In this document: positions 45,620 to 53,976 of the stretch, in pieces
How the letters are laid out: every line of letters begins with the position of its first letter
How positions within the stretch are numbered: the stretch's first letter is position 1
NCBI GenBank assembly: GCA_035420085.1
Contig: DAOLUH010000014.1
Coordinates: 1 to 64,000, forward strand
Direction: 5' to 3'
Source of the DNA: DSWT01 sp035420085
GTDB lineage: Bacteria; Chloroflexota; Anaerolineae; B4-G1; SLSP01
Length of the DNA: 64,000 nt
Notes under the pieces: model-generated
Databases searched by the model: none
What the model was told of the DNA's origin: nothing
Seen by the model: the letters and a program-made list of their open reading frames with translations, nothing else
Position numbers and translations under genes: made by a program

Positions 45620-45647
45620 GCGCCCGCCACTTTGAAGTGGCGGGCGC
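45620..45647. terminator. Hairpin between convergent FHA and larC genes
   Basis: 13-bp perfect stem GCGCCCGCCACTT with a 2-base loop; no clear T-run on either side. Confidence 0.7.
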
Positions 45648-45665
45648 TGTGCTGTATTTCAGAAT

Positions 45666-47039
45666 TTACTCCCCACTCGCCGCCCGATACACCTCCCGCA
45701 GCGGCACGCCATGCTGCGCCGCCAGTTGGCGACAATCCTCATACTCCGGCGCGCGCTTCGTTGTGCCGTCGGGTAGTTCCGCCACTTTGACGTGAACCGG
45801 GCCGTAGGGTGTGTCTACGTGCTCGATGACGCGCGGCAGGGCGTGGCGGGCTACGGTCTGCTCGCGGACGCCCAACGTGGTCGTCTCCACAAAGAGAATA
45901 GCCGTCATCGTCTGCACGTCGTCGGGGCGGCAGAGGACGCGCAGCAGCGTGGCGGGGCGGTTTTTCTTCATCTGGATGGGCGAGAGGTAGACATCCAGTG
46001 CGCCGGCTTCGAACAGTTTCTCCATCACGTACCCGTAAATCTCCGGGTTGAGGTCGTCAATGTTGGTCTCAAGTACGGAGAGGGGGATGGTAGACGGTAG
46101 ACGGTAGAAGGTAGACGGGGATTGAGGAGTGACGGAGTGCTCATGGTCGTGATCATGCGGATGGTTGTGCTCGTGAGGGTGTTCATGATCGTGCGTGTGC
46201 GGATAATCATGCCCATGGTCGTGTTGATGTGGGTGTTCGTGGTCGTGCTCGTGCCCATGGTCGTGAGGATGTTCAGGGCCGTGGTCATGCGGATGGGGAT
46301 GTGGCGCTTGTGGTTTCGGGGTGGGCGTGGATTCGCCGATGAGCAGCCGGATCACGTTGGGGATTGGCAGGTCGCGCGAGCCTGCGCCATAGCCGATGGC
46401 CTGCAACGTCATCGGCGGGATGGGGCCGAACGACGAGGCCAGCGACGTGAGCAGCGCGGCCCCGGTCGGCGTGACGGTCTCCATCTCCAGCGGCGAGCCA
46501 ACCACAGGCGCGCCCTTGAGCAGCGCAACGGTTGCGGGCGCGGGCAGCGGAATTTGCCCGTGTGCCCCACGGATGAAGCCCCGTCCGAGCGGCACCGACG
46601 ATACAACGACTTGCTCGATACCGAGCCCATCCAGTCCCACCAGCGCGCCGACGACATCCACGATGGTATCCACGCCACCCAACTCGTGCAGGTGGACGTC
46701 CGCCAGCGTTGTCCCGTGGATGTTCGCCTCGGTCTCGCCCATCCGGCGGAAGATGGCGACGGCGCGCTCCTTGATCTGCGGCGCGAGATCGCTATCCATC
46801 ACGATGGCTTCGATGTCCGCCAGACGGCGCTCCGGCACATCATCGGCGACGATCACATCCACCTTTGTCGCCGCGAAGGCGTTCTTGGCGACGCGCCGCG
46901 CGCGCAGCTCGAAATCCGCCAGGTGTAGCGCGCTCAATCGTTCACGCAGGGTCTCCAATGGCAGCCCCGCATCCACCAATGCGCCCAAAATCATATCCCC
47001 GCTCGCTCCGGCGATGCAGTCAAAATATGCGATTTTCAT
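45666..47039 (-). CDS. larC: Nickel insertion protein LarC, single frame, with long His-rich region
   Basis: 457 residues beginning MKIAYFDCIAGASGDMILGAL, the LarC hallmark, with DVHLHELGGVDTIVDVVGA and LETNIDDLNPEIYGYVMEKLF. LarC uses CTP to insert nickel into the pincer cofactor. In Lactobacillus plantarum it is split by a programmed frameshift; here it is one frame. Residues about 245-302 are a very His/Asp-rich stretch (HPHPHDHGPEHPHDHG and on), a likely nickel store. Right after it, residues about 307-318 (STFYRLPSTIPL) are encoded by a GTAGACGG word array. GAGGAG precedes the start. Confidence 0.95.
   Translation of the reverse strand: MKIAYFDCIAGASGDMILGALVDAGLPLETLRERLSALHLADFELRARRVAKNAFAATKVDVIVADDVPERRLADIEAIVMDSDLAPQIKERAVAIFRRMGETEANIHGTTLADVHLHELGGVDTIVDVVGALVGLDGLGIEQVVVSSVPLGRGFIRGAHGQIPLPAPATVALLKGAPVVGSPLEMETVTPTGAALLTSLASSFGPIPPMTLQAIGYGAGSRDLPIPNVIRLLIGESTPTPKPQAPHPHPHDHGPEHPHDHGHEHDHEHPHQHDHGHDYPHTHDHEHPHEHNHPHDHDHEHSVTPQSPSTFYRLPSTIPLSVLETNIDDLNPEIYGYVMEKLFEAGALDVYLSPIQMKKNRPATLLRVLCRPDDVQTMTAILFVETTTLGVREQTVARHALPRVIEHVDTPYGPVHVKVAELPDGTTKRAPEYEDCRQLAAQHGVPLREVYRAASGE
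46088..46119. repeat. GTAGACGG word array inside larC
   Basis: Four copies of GGTAGACG (one variant GGTAGAAG), the same word as at 29516-29548, here in frame in a coding region between the His-rich segment and the C-terminal domain of LarC. Confidence 0.85.
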
Positions 47040-47072
47040 AACTCTTTCTCCTCAAGCATAAACCATAATTCT

Positions 47073-47140
47073 GTCAGCATATTGAGCAGATGAAGCAGAT
47101 TTTTTATTTTACCAAATAGAAATCCGCTCAATCTGCTGAC
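47073..47140. repeat. AGCAGATTA-type array forming a hairpin
   Basis: Left arm GTCAGCATATTGAGCAGAT..., right arm ending ATCTGCTGAC, pairing over about 20 bp with mismatches around an AT-rich loop. It is related to the array at 2307-2369 and fills the larB-larC gap. Confidence 0.8.
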
Positions 47141-47148
47141 AAAAAACT

Positions 47149-47910
47149 CTATTTGCGTCGCAAGACAAAATGCGCGAAGACGGCCGCGCCGTAGCCATTA
47201 TCAATGTTGACGACGGCGACGCCCGACGCGCACGAGTTGAGCATCGTCAGCAGCGGCGCGAGGCCGTGGAAGTTGGCCCCATACCCCACACTGGTCGGCA
47301 CGGCGACGACCGGGCAAGACACCAACCCGGCGACGACGCTCGCCAGCGCGCCCTCCATCCCCGCCACAGCGATGACGACGTCCGCCGCGAGCAGGCGATC
47401 CAGCTCACCGAGCAGGCGGTGCAGCCCCGCGACGCCCACATCGTAAGCGCGCTCGACGCGATGACCGAGGAATTCCAACGTCTGCGCGGCTTCCTCAGAG
47501 ACCGGCAGATCCGACGTCCCACCGCAGACAACCATCGCATAAGGCGCATCGTCCGGCAGGGGCGCACGCGGCGTTCGCTCTAGCATCATCAGCCGCGAGG
47601 TCGCGTCGTAGCGCGCTTCCGGCAGGCGCGCCTGGATGAAGGCCGCCATCGCCGGCGGGACGCGCGTCCCCAACACGCGGTCGTGATGCTGCCACAGCCG
47701 CGCGAGGATCGCCGCTGACTGCTCCGGCGTCTTGCTCTCGCAGAAGACCGTCTCCGGCAAACCCTGGCGCAGCCCGCGATGCACGTCCAGTCGCGCGAAG
47801 TTGCCCAGGTCGTCGTAAGGTAGCGCGCGCAGGCGCTCCATGGCTTGTTCTATGTTCACATTTCCGACCTGCACTTCGGCCAGCAAGTCACGTACTTTAC
47901 GCTCGTCCAT
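47149..47910 (-). CDS. larB: Pyridinium-3,5-biscarboxylate mononucleotide synthase LarB
   Basis: 253 residues. N-terminal MDERKVRDLLAEVQVGNVNIEQA and LPYDDLGNFARLDVHRGLRQGLPE are typical of LarB. The C-terminal PurE-like domain has VVCGGTSDLPVSEEAAQT, AGMEGALASVVAGLV and VPTSVGYGANFHGLAPLL (in part). LarB carboxylates nicotinic acid adenine dinucleotide, the first step to the nickel-pincer cofactor. ATG at 47910 preferred to the TTG at 47919; the start overlaps the larE stop by 14 bp. Confidence 0.95.
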   Translation of the reverse strand: MDERKVRDLLAEVQVGNVNIEQAMERLRALPYDDLGNFARLDVHRGLRQGLPETVFCESKTPEQSAAILARLWQHHDRVLGTRVPPAMAAFIQARLPEARYDATSRLMMLERTPRAPLPDDAPYAMVVCGGTSDLPVSEEAAQTLEFLGHRVERAYDVGVAGLHRLLGELDRLLAADVVIAVAGMEGALASVVAGLVSCPVVAVPTSVGYGANFHGLAPLLTMLNSCASGVAVVNIDNGYGAAVFAHFVLRRK

Positions 47911-48706
47911 CTTTGCCAATCACCTCGTTCATGCTCCCGGAGCGGAATCCGACCAAATCCAATGCCACGTAAGCGTAACCAAGCGCCTTGAGCGCCGCGA
48001 CGATGGCTTCCCGGTGGGTCAAAATCACGTCGAAGTCGGCTTGCGCCACTTCGATGCGCGCCACGTCCCCGTGATGGCGCACGCGATATTGGCGCAGGCC
48101 CAGGTCGCGCAGCACGCCCTCCGCCCGGCCAATCTGTGTGAGTTTCGCCGCCGTGATGGGGTCGCCGTAGGGGATGCGCGACGCCAGACACGCCGATGAG
48201 GGCTTGTCCCAGTTGGGCAGGCCCAGGGCGCGGGCCAGAGCGCGGATGTCGGCCTTGGTGAATCCAGCCTCTTGCAGCGGGCTGCGCATCCCGTACTCGC
48301 GGGCCGCGCGCGCGCCGGGCCGGTAGTCGCCGGTATCGTCGGCGTTCGAGCCATCAATCACGTAGCGGTAGCCCTCCTGCTGCGCGTATTCGATCAACTG
48401 CTGGCACACCGAGGCTTTGCAGAAGTAACAGCGGTCGGGCGTGTTCGCCAGAAAACGCTCATCTTCCATCTCGTGCTTGTCGAAGACGACGTAGCGCGCG
48501 CCGATTTGCTGTGCGATAGCTTTGGCCTCGGCCAGTTCGTAGTCCGGCAGTGTGGGCGAGACTGCTGTGACCGCCAGAGCGCGCTCGCCGAGCACGTCGT
48601 GGGCGAGCTTGAGCAGGAGGGTGCTGTCAACGCCGCCGGAGTAGGCGACGAGTACGCTTTCCATATCCAACAAAATCTGTTTTACCTGTTCAACTTTATC
48701 GTTCAT
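47897..48706 (-). CDS. larE: ATP-dependent sulfur transferase LarE
   Basis: 269 residues. PP-loop SGGVDST (23-29), GSNADDTGDYRPG and PSSACLASRIPYG are LarE motifs. LarE activates the pincer carboxylates with ATP and delivers sulphur. Cys173 aligns with the sacrificial cysteine of the Lactobacillus enzyme. Cys93 and Cys96 (CYFC) add a pair, so this could be a cluster-using LarE of the kind described in some other bacteria; inference. ATG 48706 has AGGA. First gene of larE-larB-larC; the user enzyme (LarA or relative) is not in the window. Confidence 0.95.
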   Translation of the reverse strand: MNDKVEQVKQILLDMESVLVAYSGGVDSTLLLKLAHDVLGERALAVTAVSPTLPDYELAEAKAIAQQIGARYVVFDKHEMEDERFLANTPDRCYFCKASVCQQLIEYAQQEGYRYVIDGSNADDTGDYRPGARAAREYGMRSPLQEAGFTKADIRALARALGLPNWDKPSSACLASRIPYGDPITAAKLTQIGRAEGVLRDLGLRQYRVRHHGDVARIEVAQADFDVILTHREAIVAALKALGYAYVALDLVGFRSGSMNEVIGKDGRA

Positions 48707-48727
48707 CCTTATCCTGTCCTTTACAAT

Positions 48728-48759
48728 GAAAAAGGGCAACCGCAGGGATGCCCCTTTTC
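48728..48759 (-). terminator. Terminator behind the toxin-antitoxin pair
   Basis: On the minus strand AAAAGGGGCA pairs with TTGCCCTTTT (one bulged G) and T-run follows. Confidence 0.75.
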
Positions 48760-48789
48760 TCATCAACAATGTGATCATCCAGGTGTCAT

Positions 48790-49020
48790 TTACACACCGG
48801 CAAATTCAAATACGGGCGTTTCGAGCACGCGCACAGGCTGTTTTTGCTCCCACACAGTCTGCTGGAGCTGTTCCACCGTCTCTGGCGAGAAGTATTGTTC
48901 TCCTGTTTCCTTGCATACACGCGCCGGTACATTCTCAATGATGATGAACTTCCCGTCAATCTCAAGAGAATAAGTTACTCGTTGATCAATTAGGGTCTCT
49001 TTCCATACATCTGTGTTCAT
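48790..49020 (-). CDS. Antitoxin-like protein, YgiT/MqsA-related, zinc finger lost
   Basis: 76 residues: VTYSLEIDGKFIIIENVPARVCKETGEQYFSPETVEQLQ matches the VPA-x-VC-x2-CGE-x-Y segment of YgiT-type antitoxins, but the second Cys is Thr and the N-terminal CxxC is absent, so it cannot bind zinc in the usual way. It starts one base after the stop of the DUF4258 gene, with GGAG upstream. Position and similarity point to the antitoxin of that toxin. Confidence 0.75.
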   Translation of the reverse strand: MNTDVWKETLIDQRVTYSLEIDGKFIIIENVPARVCKETGEQYFSPETVEQLQQTVWEQKQPVRVLETPVFEFAGV

Positions 49021-49021
49021 T

Positions 49022-49327
49022 TTAACGTCTCCTAATTCTAAAACCCTTCCACAATCTGGGTGCAGGCTGATACAGTGTAATGATTTTCACTAAAGGACGC
49101 GATGGATAACTGCATTGCACGTGTATTGGGCGGCCCTGGTTTGTTTTCCCAAAAATCAGACAACTCGGCCCATATTTATCATCTGGATAGTCTTCGATAA
49201 TTTCGCCATTATATATAGCTTCTCGCAACTCTTGCACGCTGATATGCCGTAGAAGGCTCTGGTCTACAGCGTGACGCGAGAGTTCAAACTGACCGCAAGC
49301 GATTTTCTGGCGAATTTCCTCTATCAT
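49022..49327 (-). CDS. DUF4258 toxin-like protein
   Basis: 101 residues from the ATG at 49327: IACGQFELSRHAVDQSLLRHISVQELREAI, NGEIIEDYPDDKYGPSCLIFG, HVQCSYPSRPLVKIITLYQP. This is the DUF4258 pattern (H-x-R/Q, G-I-I-E-D-Y-P-D-D, TxYxP) found next to YgiT-type antitoxins and probably RNase-like. The frame extends to 49435, but those 36 extra residues look non-coding and the promoter lies inside them. Confidence 0.8.
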   Translation of the reverse strand: MIEEIRQKIACGQFELSRHAVDQSLLRHISVQELREAIYNGEIIEDYPDDKYGPSCLIFGKTNQGRPIHVQCSYPSRPLVKIITLYQPAPRLWKGFRIRRR

Positions 49328-49347
49328 TGATGTTATTATAACATCAA
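49327..49347 (-). promoter_or_regulatory. Palindromic operator overlapping the toxin -10 box
   Basis: A perfect 21-bp palindrome (TTGATGTTAT, one base, complement) contains TATAAT (49340-49335) and directly abuts the toxin ATG. A repressor bound here would block RNA polymerase; the transcript would be leaderless. Confidence 0.7.
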
Positions 49348-49506
49348 TTGACCGTTCCAGTAGTTTTCCCTTGTGCCTGAGATAGTAAAACACATCATCA
49401 CAAATGATTTGAAGTTTCGTGTGATCACTGTACACTCGCTGAGAACCGACTCAGAAAATCGAGATTAAGCAGGCGTCAGACTAATCTTGACTTCAAAGTA
49501 CAAACG

Positions 49507-51147
49507 ATGATCAAACAGAACGACACCATCTCCGGCGCACAGGCGCTGGCCCAGGGCGCGATTGATGCAGGCGTGGCGATGGCGACGGGCTACCCCGGCG
49601 CGCCGGTTACGGCGGTGGTCGAGCATCTCGTGCGCCTGACCACACCTGAGGCCGTCCACGTGGCGTGGAACAGCAACGAGAAAGTCGCCATCGAGATGGC
49701 CTTCGGCGCATCCGTGGGCGGGAGGCGCGCCTTGCTGTGTGTCAAGAGCGTGGGGCTGAACGTGGCGCTCGATCCGCTGATGGCGTTCAACTTGAGCGGC
49801 TGCAACGCCGGGCTGGTGATCCTCGTGGGCGACGATCCCGGCGGGTGGGGATCGCAGAACGAGCAGGACAGCCGGGGCATCGCGTGGCTGGCGGAACTGC
49901 CGCTGTTGGAACCGCCAACCGCAACCGAGGCGCAAGCTGTGATGCGCGAGGCGTTCCGGCTGTCCGAAGCACTGGGTCTGCCGGTGATTGTGCGCGTCAC
50001 CCATGCGCTCACCACAAGTGTTGTCGCCCCATTGCCGCTTGCGCCCGCCCCACCTCCGCCGCCGGAGTACCAACGCGAGTTCATGCGCTGGGTGGTGTTG
50101 CCGGTCAACGTCGTGCCGTATCACCGGCGGTTGTTGGAGAAGCTGGAGATTGCGCGCGGGCGGTTTGAAGATTCGCCGTTCAACGCGGTGGAAGGCGCAG
50201 GTTCGTATGGCGTCATTGCGGCTGGCGGCGTCTATCAAAAGCTGATGGAGGCGCTGGATGGGAAAGTCCCTGACCCCCTTAACATTCTGCGCCTGGGGAC
50301 GCTTTTCCCGCTCCCGGAGCGACGCATCGCCGATTTCTTGCGGTCGGTCAAGACGGCGCTGGTGTTGGAAGAGACCGCACCGTGGATCGAAGACGCGATT
50401 CGCGCCATGGCGCAGCGAGCGGGGATTATCGTCCCCGTTGCAGGACGGCGCACCGGATACGTTCCGCTTGCCGGGGAACTGTTTGCGCCGCACATCGCTG
50501 CCGCGTTGAACGCATGGCTGCCCGCATTGGCGCTGCCCACCGACGACGAGACGGAGCGCCCGCGTCCCAGCCGCGAAACGCTCTGCGAAGGTTGTCCTTA
50601 CGTTCCCACCGTGGAGGCGCTCATCGCGGCGATGAAGGAACACGGCGGGCGGGAGGCCTTCATCGTCACGGGCGATCCCGGCTGCATGGTGCGCGCGCAA
50701 CTGCCGCCCTACGCGCTGCTCGACGTCAAACATAGCCTGGGATCAAGCATCGGGCTGGCGGCAGGGCTGGCGGTGAGCCAACAACGCGAAGGAACCGGCA
50801 AGCGCGTAATCGCGCTGGCGGGCGATTCCGGCTTTCTGCACTCTGGCATGGCCGGGCTGGTAGATGCTGTACACACCGGCGCGCCGTTGACCGTCCTCAT
50901 CCTCGACAACGGCACGACCGCGCTCTCCGGCGGGCAACCCCACCCGGCGAGCGGCATGGACGCGCGTCAGATGCCGCAGCAACCCGTTGATTTGGCGGCG
51001 CTGGTACGCGCGTGCGGCGTCAACGACGTGCGCGTGGCGGACATTGATCGTGGCAACGACATCCGCGCGGCAATTGACGCCGGGCTGCGGACAGATGGCG
51101 TCGCCGTGGTTATCGCGCGCGGGAAGTGCCCGCGGTGGGCAGTGTAG
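49507..51147 (+). CDS. IorA-like 2-oxoacid:ferredoxin oxidoreductase subunit without ferredoxin domain
   Basis: 546 residues. The N-terminal pyrimidine-binding domain (SGAQALAQGAIDAGVAMATGYPG, SNEKVAIEMAFGAS, GDDPGGWGSQNEQDSR) and the C-terminal thiamine diphosphate domain (LCEGCPYVPT, GDPGCMVRAQLPP, AGDSGFLHSGMAGLVDAV, LDNGTTALSGGQPHP) match the alpha subunit of indolepyruvate:ferredoxin oxidoreductase. The usual C-terminal 4Fe-4S domain is missing and no beta subunit gene is near. Which acid it uses is unknown. The ATG at 49507 lacks a strong ribosome site. Confidence 0.87.
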   Translation: MIKQNDTISGAQALAQGAIDAGVAMATGYPGAPVTAVVEHLVRLTTPEAVHVAWNSNEKVAIEMAFGASVGGRRALLCVKSVGLNVALDPLMAFNLSGCNAGLVILVGDDPGGWGSQNEQDSRGIAWLAELPLLEPPTATEAQAVMREAFRLSEALGLPVIVRVTHALTTSVVAPLPLAPAPPPPPEYQREFMRWVVLPVNVVPYHRRLLEKLEIARGRFEDSPFNAVEGAGSYGVIAAGGVYQKLMEALDGKVPDPLNILRLGTLFPLPERRIADFLRSVKTALVLEETAPWIEDAIRAMAQRAGIIVPVAGRRTGYVPLAGELFAPHIAAALNAWLPALALPTDDETERPRPSRETLCEGCPYVPTVEALIAAMKEHGGREAFIVTGDPGCMVRAQLPPYALLDVKHSLGSSIGLAAGLAVSQQREGTGKRVIALAGDSGFLHSGMAGLVDAVHTGAPLTVLILDNGTTALSGGQPHPASGMDARQMPQQPVDLAALVRACGVNDVRVADIDRGNDIRAAIDAGLRTDGVAVVIARGKCPRWAV

Positions 51148-51148
51148 C

Positions 51149-51165
51149 GCGAGTTGGTAACTCGC
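51149..51165. repeat. Short palindrome behind the IorA-like gene
   Basis: GCGAGTT-GGT-AACTCGC, starting one base after the TAG stop. Related in wording and place to the palindrome at the subtilase stop (9156-9182). Confidence 0.7.
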
Positions 51166-51198
51166 CCAACAAATACCACTTCTATAGAGGTGATGAGG

Positions 51199-52302
51199 AT
51201 GAACGAATGGAATTCCAAAATGCACGGCATTATTGATGGACACGTCCACATGGGCAGCATCGCACAAGAAGCGGGGCTGCTGGCGATTCTTGACGCCACA
51301 GGGGTCGAGAAGATGGCGTTGGTCTCGATCCAAAGCCCGGCGGCCGGGGCGGGACTCGCGCAATCGCTCTATATGAAGGCGCGCCACCCGGAGATGTTCT
51401 ACGTCTTCGCCGGTCTCAACCACGCGGCGCAGTTGACCGGCGGGCGCGTCCACACGCCAGGCCTCGCGGCGCAGGTGGACGACTTCGTGGCGCTGGGCTG
51501 CGACGGGATCAAGATGATCGAAGGCAAGCCCACGTCCCGCCAACACATGAACATCCCGGTGACGGACGCCTACTTCGCCGATTACTGGGCGCGCGTCGCC
51601 GAGGTGGACCTGCCCATCGTCTGGCACGTCAACGACCCGGAGGAGTTCTGGGATCCCGCGCGCACGCCGGCCTGGGCAAAGGAGCGCAACTGGGGCTACG
51701 GGCCGGAGGATGTGCAGAAGGAGACGCTCTACGCTGAAGTAGATGAAGTGCTGGCCCGTCACCCGCAGCTCAGGATCATCTTCGCCCACTTCTACTTCCT
51801 CTCGGCGGACCTGCCACGCGCGGCCCGCTTCCTGGATGCGCACCCTACCGTCTGCTTCGACCTCACGCCGGGCATCGAGATGCTCTACAACCTTTCGCGC
51901 GCTCCAGAGGCCAGCCGCGAGTTCTTCATCAAATACGCTGATCGTATCGTCTTCGGCACAGACATCGCCAGCGGGTTGACCGTGGCGGAGGGGATCGCGC
52001 GCGCCGGCATCGTCTTCCGCTGGCTCGAAAGCGCCGATACGTTCCGCGTGCCCCCCACAGCGGATTTCCTGCTCGGCTCGCCGGAGGACGGGATCATTCG
52101 CGGGATGGCTTTGCCGGATGACGTGTTGGCGAAAATCTATCGCGGCAACTTCACCCGGATAGCGGGGACACAACCGCGCGCGCTGAACGTCCCGCAGGCC
52201 ATCGCCGTATGCGAACAACTCACCGCTATCGCCGCAGCGATGTCGGGCGCGGCGCCCGCTGAAACGGAGGCCGGGAAGGTGATGCAGTATCTCCAGGATT
52301 GA
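51199..52302 (+). CDS. Amidohydrolase-family metal-dependent hydrolase
   Basis: 367 residues. HGIIDGHVHMGS supplies the first metal His pair, IVWHVNDPEEFW and IFAHFYFLSADL further His, and VFGTDIASG the late Asp: the amidohydrolase-2 (TIM-barrel) pattern also seen in decarboxylases. Substrate is unknown. AGAGG fits the ATG at 51199. It lies 51 bp behind the IorA-like gene and may work with it on an aromatic or keto acid; inference. Confidence 0.83.
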   Translation: MNEWNSKMHGIIDGHVHMGSIAQEAGLLAILDATGVEKMALVSIQSPAAGAGLAQSLYMKARHPEMFYVFAGLNHAAQLTGGRVHTPGLAAQVDDFVALGCDGIKMIEGKPTSRQHMNIPVTDAYFADYWARVAEVDLPIVWHVNDPEEFWDPARTPAWAKERNWGYGPEDVQKETLYAEVDEVLARHPQLRIIFAHFYFLSADLPRAARFLDAHPTVCFDLTPGIEMLYNLSRAPEASREFFIKYADRIVFGTDIASGLTVAEGIARAGIVFRWLESADTFRVPPTADFLLGSPEDGIIRGMALPDDVLAKIYRGNFTRIAGTQPRALNVPQAIAVCEQLTAIAAAMSGAAPAETEAGKVMQYLQD

Positions 52303-52325
52303 CAAACGCTATTTCTATGTACAAT
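52299..52325 (+). promoter_or_regulatory. murJ promoter
   Basis: A perfect TTGACA (52299-52304) overlaps the stop of the amidohydrolase gene, 15 bp, TACAAT (52320-52325). Confidence 0.55.
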
Positions 52326-52386
52326 GGCGGGATGATAGTCAATCAAGATATTGCGCAGTCGCCGCAATCAACCATAGAAGGCTTTC

Positions 52387-53973
52387 GTGGCACATAAAAG
52401 CGGGGAATTTTCCGGGGAATCCCAAAAGGTCACGCGCGCGGCGGTGTTGATTTTCATCGGAAATATCATCAGCCGCGCCCTGGGGCTGATCCGGGATATG
52501 GCAAAATCGTATTTCTTTGGCGCTGGCGGGGCCGTCAGCGCCTTTGACGTTGCCGCACAAGTCCCCACGATGTTCTACGACCAGTTTGTGGGCGGGCTGC
52601 TCAACTCGGCGCTCGTGCCGGTGTTCTCCGATTACGCGCACGACAAAGACCGCGCCGAACTCTGGCGTGTGCTCAGCGCCGTCTTCTCCCTGATCACGAT
52701 AGTGCTCGGCGTGCTCGTGCTGTTCGTGGAAGGGGCCGCCCCGTGGATTGCCCACATCCTCGGCAAAGGTCTCGATCCACACTATCTGAACCTCGCCGCC
52801 GCGATGATCCGCATCACCGCGCCGGCCGTCCTCTTCCTCAACCTGGCCGGGCTGCTCTCCAGCGTGCTGTACGCGCTGCAACGCTTCTCGCTGCCGGCGT
52901 TCACGGCGGCGGTCTTCAATGCAACGGTGGTGTTGATCATTTTCGTCGGACACAGGACGCTAGGCGCGCGGGCGCTGGCAGTGGGTTGGCTGTGCGCCAG
53001 CATCGCGCAGGTGCTCTTCCAATGGCCCGGCTTGCGCGGCGCGCGCGTGCGGCTGCAATCGCCGTTCCCAGTGCACCCGGCGCTGGTCAAAATGGGACAA
53101 CTGTACCTGCCCATCGGCCTGGGGTTGCTGGTGGATCAGGCTGCCGTCGCCTTGAGCTTCAACATCGCTTCGCAGACCGGGCCGAGCGGCATCGCGTGGA
53201 TGAAATACGCCGCCACCTTGATCCAGCTCCCGCTGGGATTAATCGTCACCGCGATTTCCATCGCCATCCTGCCCACCCTGTCGCGCTATGCCAACAACGC
53301 CAACGAGGACGCCTTTCGCGCCACCCTCGCGCAAGGGCTGCGGCTGGTGCTGATTCTCGTCATCCCGGCGGCCATGGCGCTGCTGGTGATGGGCGAGCCG
53401 GTCGTCGCCCTCATCTTCCAGCGCGGCGAGTTTCTGCCGACCGATACTGTCGCCACCGTCGAGGCGCTGCGCTTTTCGATCCTGGGATTGGTCTTCGCGG
53501 CGCTCGATCAACCGCTGGTGTTCGCCTTCTATGCGCGCAAAGACACCTGGACCCCGGCGCTCGTCGGCGTGGGGACGGTGGCGATCTATGTGGTGCTGGC
53601 AGTTGTCCCCACCCTGTTCGGCCCGCCCCAACTCTGGGCGCTCATCCTGGCGAACTCATTCAAGCTGATGGCCCACGCGCTGCTGATGCTCTACCTCTTC
53701 AGCCGCAAGGTGGGCAGTTTGACGCCGCATCACGTGGGACGCACCACACTGGCGGCGTTTGGCGCTGCTGTCGTGATGGCGCTCCCGGTGTTGATCACGC
53801 TGGCGGCGCTCAAGAACGTCGTCCCGCCTGGCGCAGTGGGATACTTGATCCGGGTTCTGGCGGCCGGCGGCGTGGGCGGCGGCGCCTATCTACTTTTGCT
53901 GCGGTTGATGGATGTGGAAGAGCTGGCGCTCTTGCGCCAGGCATTCCGGCGGCCGCCAACCGCTGAAGGATAA
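52387..53973 (+). CDS. murJ: Lipid II flippase MurJ
   Basis: 528 residues with 13-14 membrane helices. Typical MurJ blocks: GNIISRALGLIRDMAKSYFFGAG, FDVAAQVPTMFYDQFVGGLLNSALVPVFS in part, and late VALIFQRGEF and PTVEALRFSILGL-like segments. It moves lipid II to the outer face for peptidoglycan synthesis. GTG start with AAGG. It is followed within 3 bp by a lipoprotein gene. Confidence 0.95.
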   Translation: MAHKSGEFSGESQKVTRAAVLIFIGNIISRALGLIRDMAKSYFFGAGGAVSAFDVAAQVPTMFYDQFVGGLLNSALVPVFSDYAHDKDRAELWRVLSAVFSLITIVLGVLVLFVEGAAPWIAHILGKGLDPHYLNLAAAMIRITAPAVLFLNLAGLLSSVLYALQRFSLPAFTAAVFNATVVLIIFVGHRTLGARALAVGWLCASIAQVLFQWPGLRGARVRLQSPFPVHPALVKMGQLYLPIGLGLLVDQAAVALSFNIASQTGPSGIAWMKYAATLIQLPLGLIVTAISIAILPTLSRYANNANEDAFRATLAQGLRLVLILVIPAAMALLVMGEPVVALIFQRGEFLPTDTVATVEALRFSILGLVFAALDQPLVFAFYARKDTWTPALVGVGTVAIYVVLAVVPTLFGPPQLWALILANSFKLMAHALLMLYLFSRKVGSLTPHHVGRTTLAAFGAAVVMALPVLITLAALKNVVPPGAVGYLIRVLAAGGVGGGAYLLLLRLMDVEELALLRQAFRRPPTAEG

Positions 53974-53976
53974 CGT

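Noticed and set aside
49328..49435. N-terminal extension of the DUF4258 gene
   Set aside because: It spans the palindromic promoter and has no ribosome site; family members are about 100 residues.
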